Source of the DNA: Clostridium_AD sp050717545
Lineage (GTDB): Bacteria; Bacillota; Clostridia; Clostridiales; Clostridiaceae
Assembly: GCF_050717545.1 (NCBI RefSeq)
Contig: NZ_JBOITN010000032.1
Location: 82,360-146,359, forward strand
Direction of reading: 5' to 3'
DNA length: 64,000 bases
Positions within the stretch are counted from its first letter, which is position 1; each line of letters begins with the position of its first letter. The notes under the pieces were generated by a model, which had not been told where the DNA came from, did no database searches, and saw only the letters and a program-made list of their open reading frames with translations. Position numbers and translations under genes: made by a program. This document shows, one piece after another, positions 62,002-64,000 of this stretch.

Positions 62002-63117
62002 TTATAAACCCACTATAGATTTTTTCTCTATAACAACCGGGAACTCTTCATCACCCTCGAGTACCGTATTTTCCTCTAAAATTGTATTTTTATCAAGTAT
62101 AACATTAGTAAGTTTACAACCTTTTTTAATTATACAATTTTGAAATATAATACAATTTTTTACTTCTGCGCTTTGCTCTACAATTACCCTTCGTGAAATT
62201 ACACTCTTCTCTATTGTGCCTTTTAACATACATCCATTTGCAATCAGCGAATTATTAACCTTTGCTCCATTAAAGTATTTAGTTGGAGCTTCATCTTTAC
62301 TCTTTGTATAAATTAACCCTCCATTGAAGAATAATTCCTTAGTTACTTTACCGTTTAACATATCCATACTAGTTTTATAATAATTTTTTATAGAATTTAC
62401 ACATTGAAGGTATCCTTTAAACTCATATGCATTTACGTTAAGCTCTGCAACATCATCATAGATAGCTTCTTTTATTGAGTTATGACTTCCTGTTTGAACA
62501 CATTTGTTTATAATATCTATAAGAGTAGTTTTTTTCATTATAAACATTTCCATGGATATATTTAATTGGTCCTCTGCTCCAATATTTTTCCCAATGCTTA
62601 AAATTTTATTTTCTTCATTAATATATAGAGTACTGCAATTTACATAATGTTTTTTCCCGGTATTTGTTTTTTTGTACAGTATGGTTATATCACTACCTGA
62701 TTCCTGATGATACTTAGCCGCCTCATTGTAATCTATATTGCATAACATGTATGATGAAGAAATTATTACATATTCCTGTTTAGTTCTATAAATATATTCT
62801 ATATTTTTACTTAATACATCTATATCCCTTAGTTGTGCTCTCTCAGAAGTAAGATTAAATAAAAATAGTCCATTTATTTTTCTATCTAAATCCCAAGGTT
62901 GCCCTGAACCCAAATGATCTACTAAAGACCTAGTTTTTGTATTAGTAAATATACCTACATTATGAATACCTGAATTGACCATATTGGAAAGCACAAAATC
63001 AATAATCCTGTATCTACCACCTATAGGAATCGACGCTATAGGTCTTGATTTTGTAAGACTTTTAATATTATCTTCTTGTTCATTTAACATTAATATTCCT
63101 ATATAATTTTTAAGCAT
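62002..63117 (-). CDS. glgD: Glycogen synthesis subunit GlgD
   Basis: 371 residues of the ADP-glucose pyrophosphorylase family. The nucleotidyltransferase half (R-P-I-A-S-I-P-I-G-G-R-Y-R-I-I-D-F near residues 24-40) lacks the full G-G-x-G-T-R-L signature, as in regulatory GlgD subunits; a left-handed beta-helix follows (S-V-I-S-R-R-V-I-V, I-F-Q-N-C-I-I). It pairs with GlgC to make ADP-glucose. It follows glgC by 18 bases; AAGGAGGGG precedes the ATG. Confidence 0.93.
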   Translation of the reverse strand: MLKNYIGILMLNEQEDNIKSLTKSRPIASIPIGGRYRIIDFVLSNMVNSGIHNVGIFTNTKTRSLVDHLGSGQPWDLDRKINGLFLFNLTSERAQLRDIDVLSKNIEYIYRTKQEYVIISSSYMLCNIDYNEAAKYHQESGSDITILYKKTNTGKKHYVNCSTLYINEENKILSIGKNIGAEDQLNISMEMFIMKKTTLIDIINKCVQTGSHNSIKEAIYDDVAELNVNAYEFKGYLQCVNSIKNYYKTSMDMLNGKVTKELFFNGGLIYTKSKDEAPTKYFNGAKVNNSLIANGCMLKGTIEKSVISRRVIVEQSAEVKNCIIFQNCIIKKGCKLTNVILDKNTILEENTVLEGDEEFPVVIEKKSIVGL

Positions 63118-63135
63118 TATAACCCCTCCTTAATT

Positions 63136-64000
63136 TTATAATTTATTGAATATCTCTGAATCAGCTTTAATTTCGCGTCCTTTTTCAATAACAATAATAT
63201 TATGACCATCACCAATTCGCGAGTTACGTCTTATAACTACATCGTTTCCTATTATGGCTTTATCTATTACCACATTGTTTCCAATTGTAGTGTTTGGCAA
63301 TATAACTGAATTAGTTATTTTTGATCCTTTTCCTACATGCACCCCTTTGAAAAGGACACAATTATTTATTTCACCAAGAACTGTACAACCTTCATTAAGC
63401 AGTGCATTGTTTATACTCGCTTCAGGTCCTATATATTGTGGTGGCAACATAGCATTAACCGTATATATTTTCCATTTATCATCATGTATATTAAGTTCAT
63501 TGTCATCTGACAATAAATCCATATTTGCTTCCCAAAAACTTTCAATTGTACCAACATCTCTCCAATATCCACTAAAACGATAAGCTTGCAACTTCTGATT
63601 ATTATTTAACATCTTAGGTATTATATTTTTTCCAAAATCATTGCTAGATGTTTTATCCATGTTATCCTCTTTTAAAAATTGTCTAAGTGCAGCCCAATTA
63701 AAAATATAAACTCCCATTGATGCTAAATTACTTTTAGCATTCTTTGGTTTTTCTTCAAATTCATATATGCTATCATCTTCATTAGTATTCATTATTCCAA
63801 ATCTACTACATTCATCATCAGCAACTTCTATTACTGCAATAGAGGCATCTGCACCTTTTTCTTTATGAAAATCCAGCATTTTAGAATAATCCATTTTATA
63901 AATATGATCCCCTGATAAAATAAGAACATATTCCGGATCAAAGCTATCAATATAATTTGTATTTTGAAATATAGCGTCAGCAGTACCCTTATACCAATTA
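63136..64000 (-). CDS. glgC: Glucose-1-phosphate adenylyltransferase GlgC, C-terminal part (cut by window edge)
   Basis: The frame enters from the right edge with N-W-Y-K-G-T-A-D-A-I, then I-L-S-G-D-H-I-Y-K-M-D-Y, the substrate-binding core of GlgC. F-E-E-K-P near the middle and Y-W-R-D-V-G-T-I-E-S-F-W contact glucose 1-phosphate, and a beta-helix ends the protein. It makes ADP-glucose from ATP and glucose 1-phosphate, committing carbon to glycogen or granulose. An internal Met (63894) is not the start; the N-terminus lies outside. Confidence 0.94.
   Translation of the reverse strand, partial: NWYKGTADAIFQNTNYIDSFDPEYVLILSGDHIYKMDYSKMLDFHKEKGADASIAVIEVADDECSRFGIMNTNEDDSIYEFEEKPKNAKSNLASMGVYIFNWAALRQFLKEDNMDKTSSNDFGKNIIPKMLNNNQKLQAYRFSGYWRDVGTIESFWEANMDLLSDDNELNIHDDKWKIYTVNAMLPPQYIGPEASINNALLNEGCTVLGEINNCVLFKGVHVGKGSKITNSVILPNTTIGNNVVIDKAIIGNDVVIRRNSRIGDGHNIIVIEKGREIKADSEIFNKL

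Overview
The window is AT-rich chromosomal DNA, probably from a Clostridium-like Firmicute. The evidence is strong Shine-Dalgarno sites with frequent TTG/GTG starts, dense U-tailed intrinsic terminators, a paired GlgC/GlgD, a YtrA-type GntR operon, a tandem glycine riboswitch and a SleB-like cell-wall hydrolase. The species cannot be named from the sequence. No CRISPR array, intact insertion sequence, prophage or rRNA was seen. One tRNA-Leu(CAG) is present.

Layout. (1) 1-389 is the start of a GH65 sugar phosphorylase running off the left edge. (2) 0.75-12.65 kb is a complete carbon-phosphorus lyase locus, all on the minus strand: phnF, then phnG-H-I-J-K-M, a hexapeptide acyltransferase, phnL, a PHP phosphoesterase, and the transporter phnD-C-E-E. 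PhnF and phnG are separated by a terminator and by TTAAC repeats resembling a Pho box. (3) 13-20.9 kb holds an orphan glycine-betaine binding protein, a cupin, small proteins, a YtrA/ABC operon with an excellent operator, and an oleate hydratase with a convergent TetR gene. (4) 21-32 kb holds divergent mntH/mntR, an ABC-F ATPase behind an attenuator, an alanine/glycine:sodium symporter under a tandem glycine riboswitch, an AEC transporter, DAHP synthase, an orphan YopX-like gene and several unknown proteins. (5) 32-48 kb is a carbohydrate-utilisation locus. (6) 48-56 kb holds tRNA-Leu, a second Nramp transporter, pyruvate kinase, an HsmA-like membrane protein, a metallo-hydrolase, a SleB-like hydrolase and a second oleate hydratase. 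(7) 56-64 kb holds an L,D-transpeptidase, a D,D-carboxypeptidase, a YkfB-type dipeptide epimerase divergent from an NlpC/P60 peptidase, and glgD/glgC (glgC cut by the right edge).

The most interesting region is 32-48 kb. It encodes a GH130 mannoside-phosphorylase-like enzyme, a DUF1861-like propeller protein, a large secreted protein broken by a one-base frameshift, two 759-residue paralogues of unrecognised family, an LplA/LplB/LplC-type ABC importer and a membrane-anchored AraC regulator. Three transcription units in this locus are each preceded by an almost identical 102-bp promoter cassette. Each cassette has three direct AACAA repeats spaced 21 and 22 bp, a fixed 9-bp gap, then TTGTTT-N18-TATAAT. 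This looks like the regulon element of the AraC protein encoded in the middle of the locus. The 759-residue gene and the cassette following it appear twice in the same order, which suggests they were duplicated as a unit.

Other notable points: the two oleate hydratases carry complementary substitutions in the RGGREM active-site motif; the glycine riboswitch ends in a terminator whose 3' arm is the ribosome binding site; and a decayed ferritin-like gene lies upstream of pyruvate kinase.
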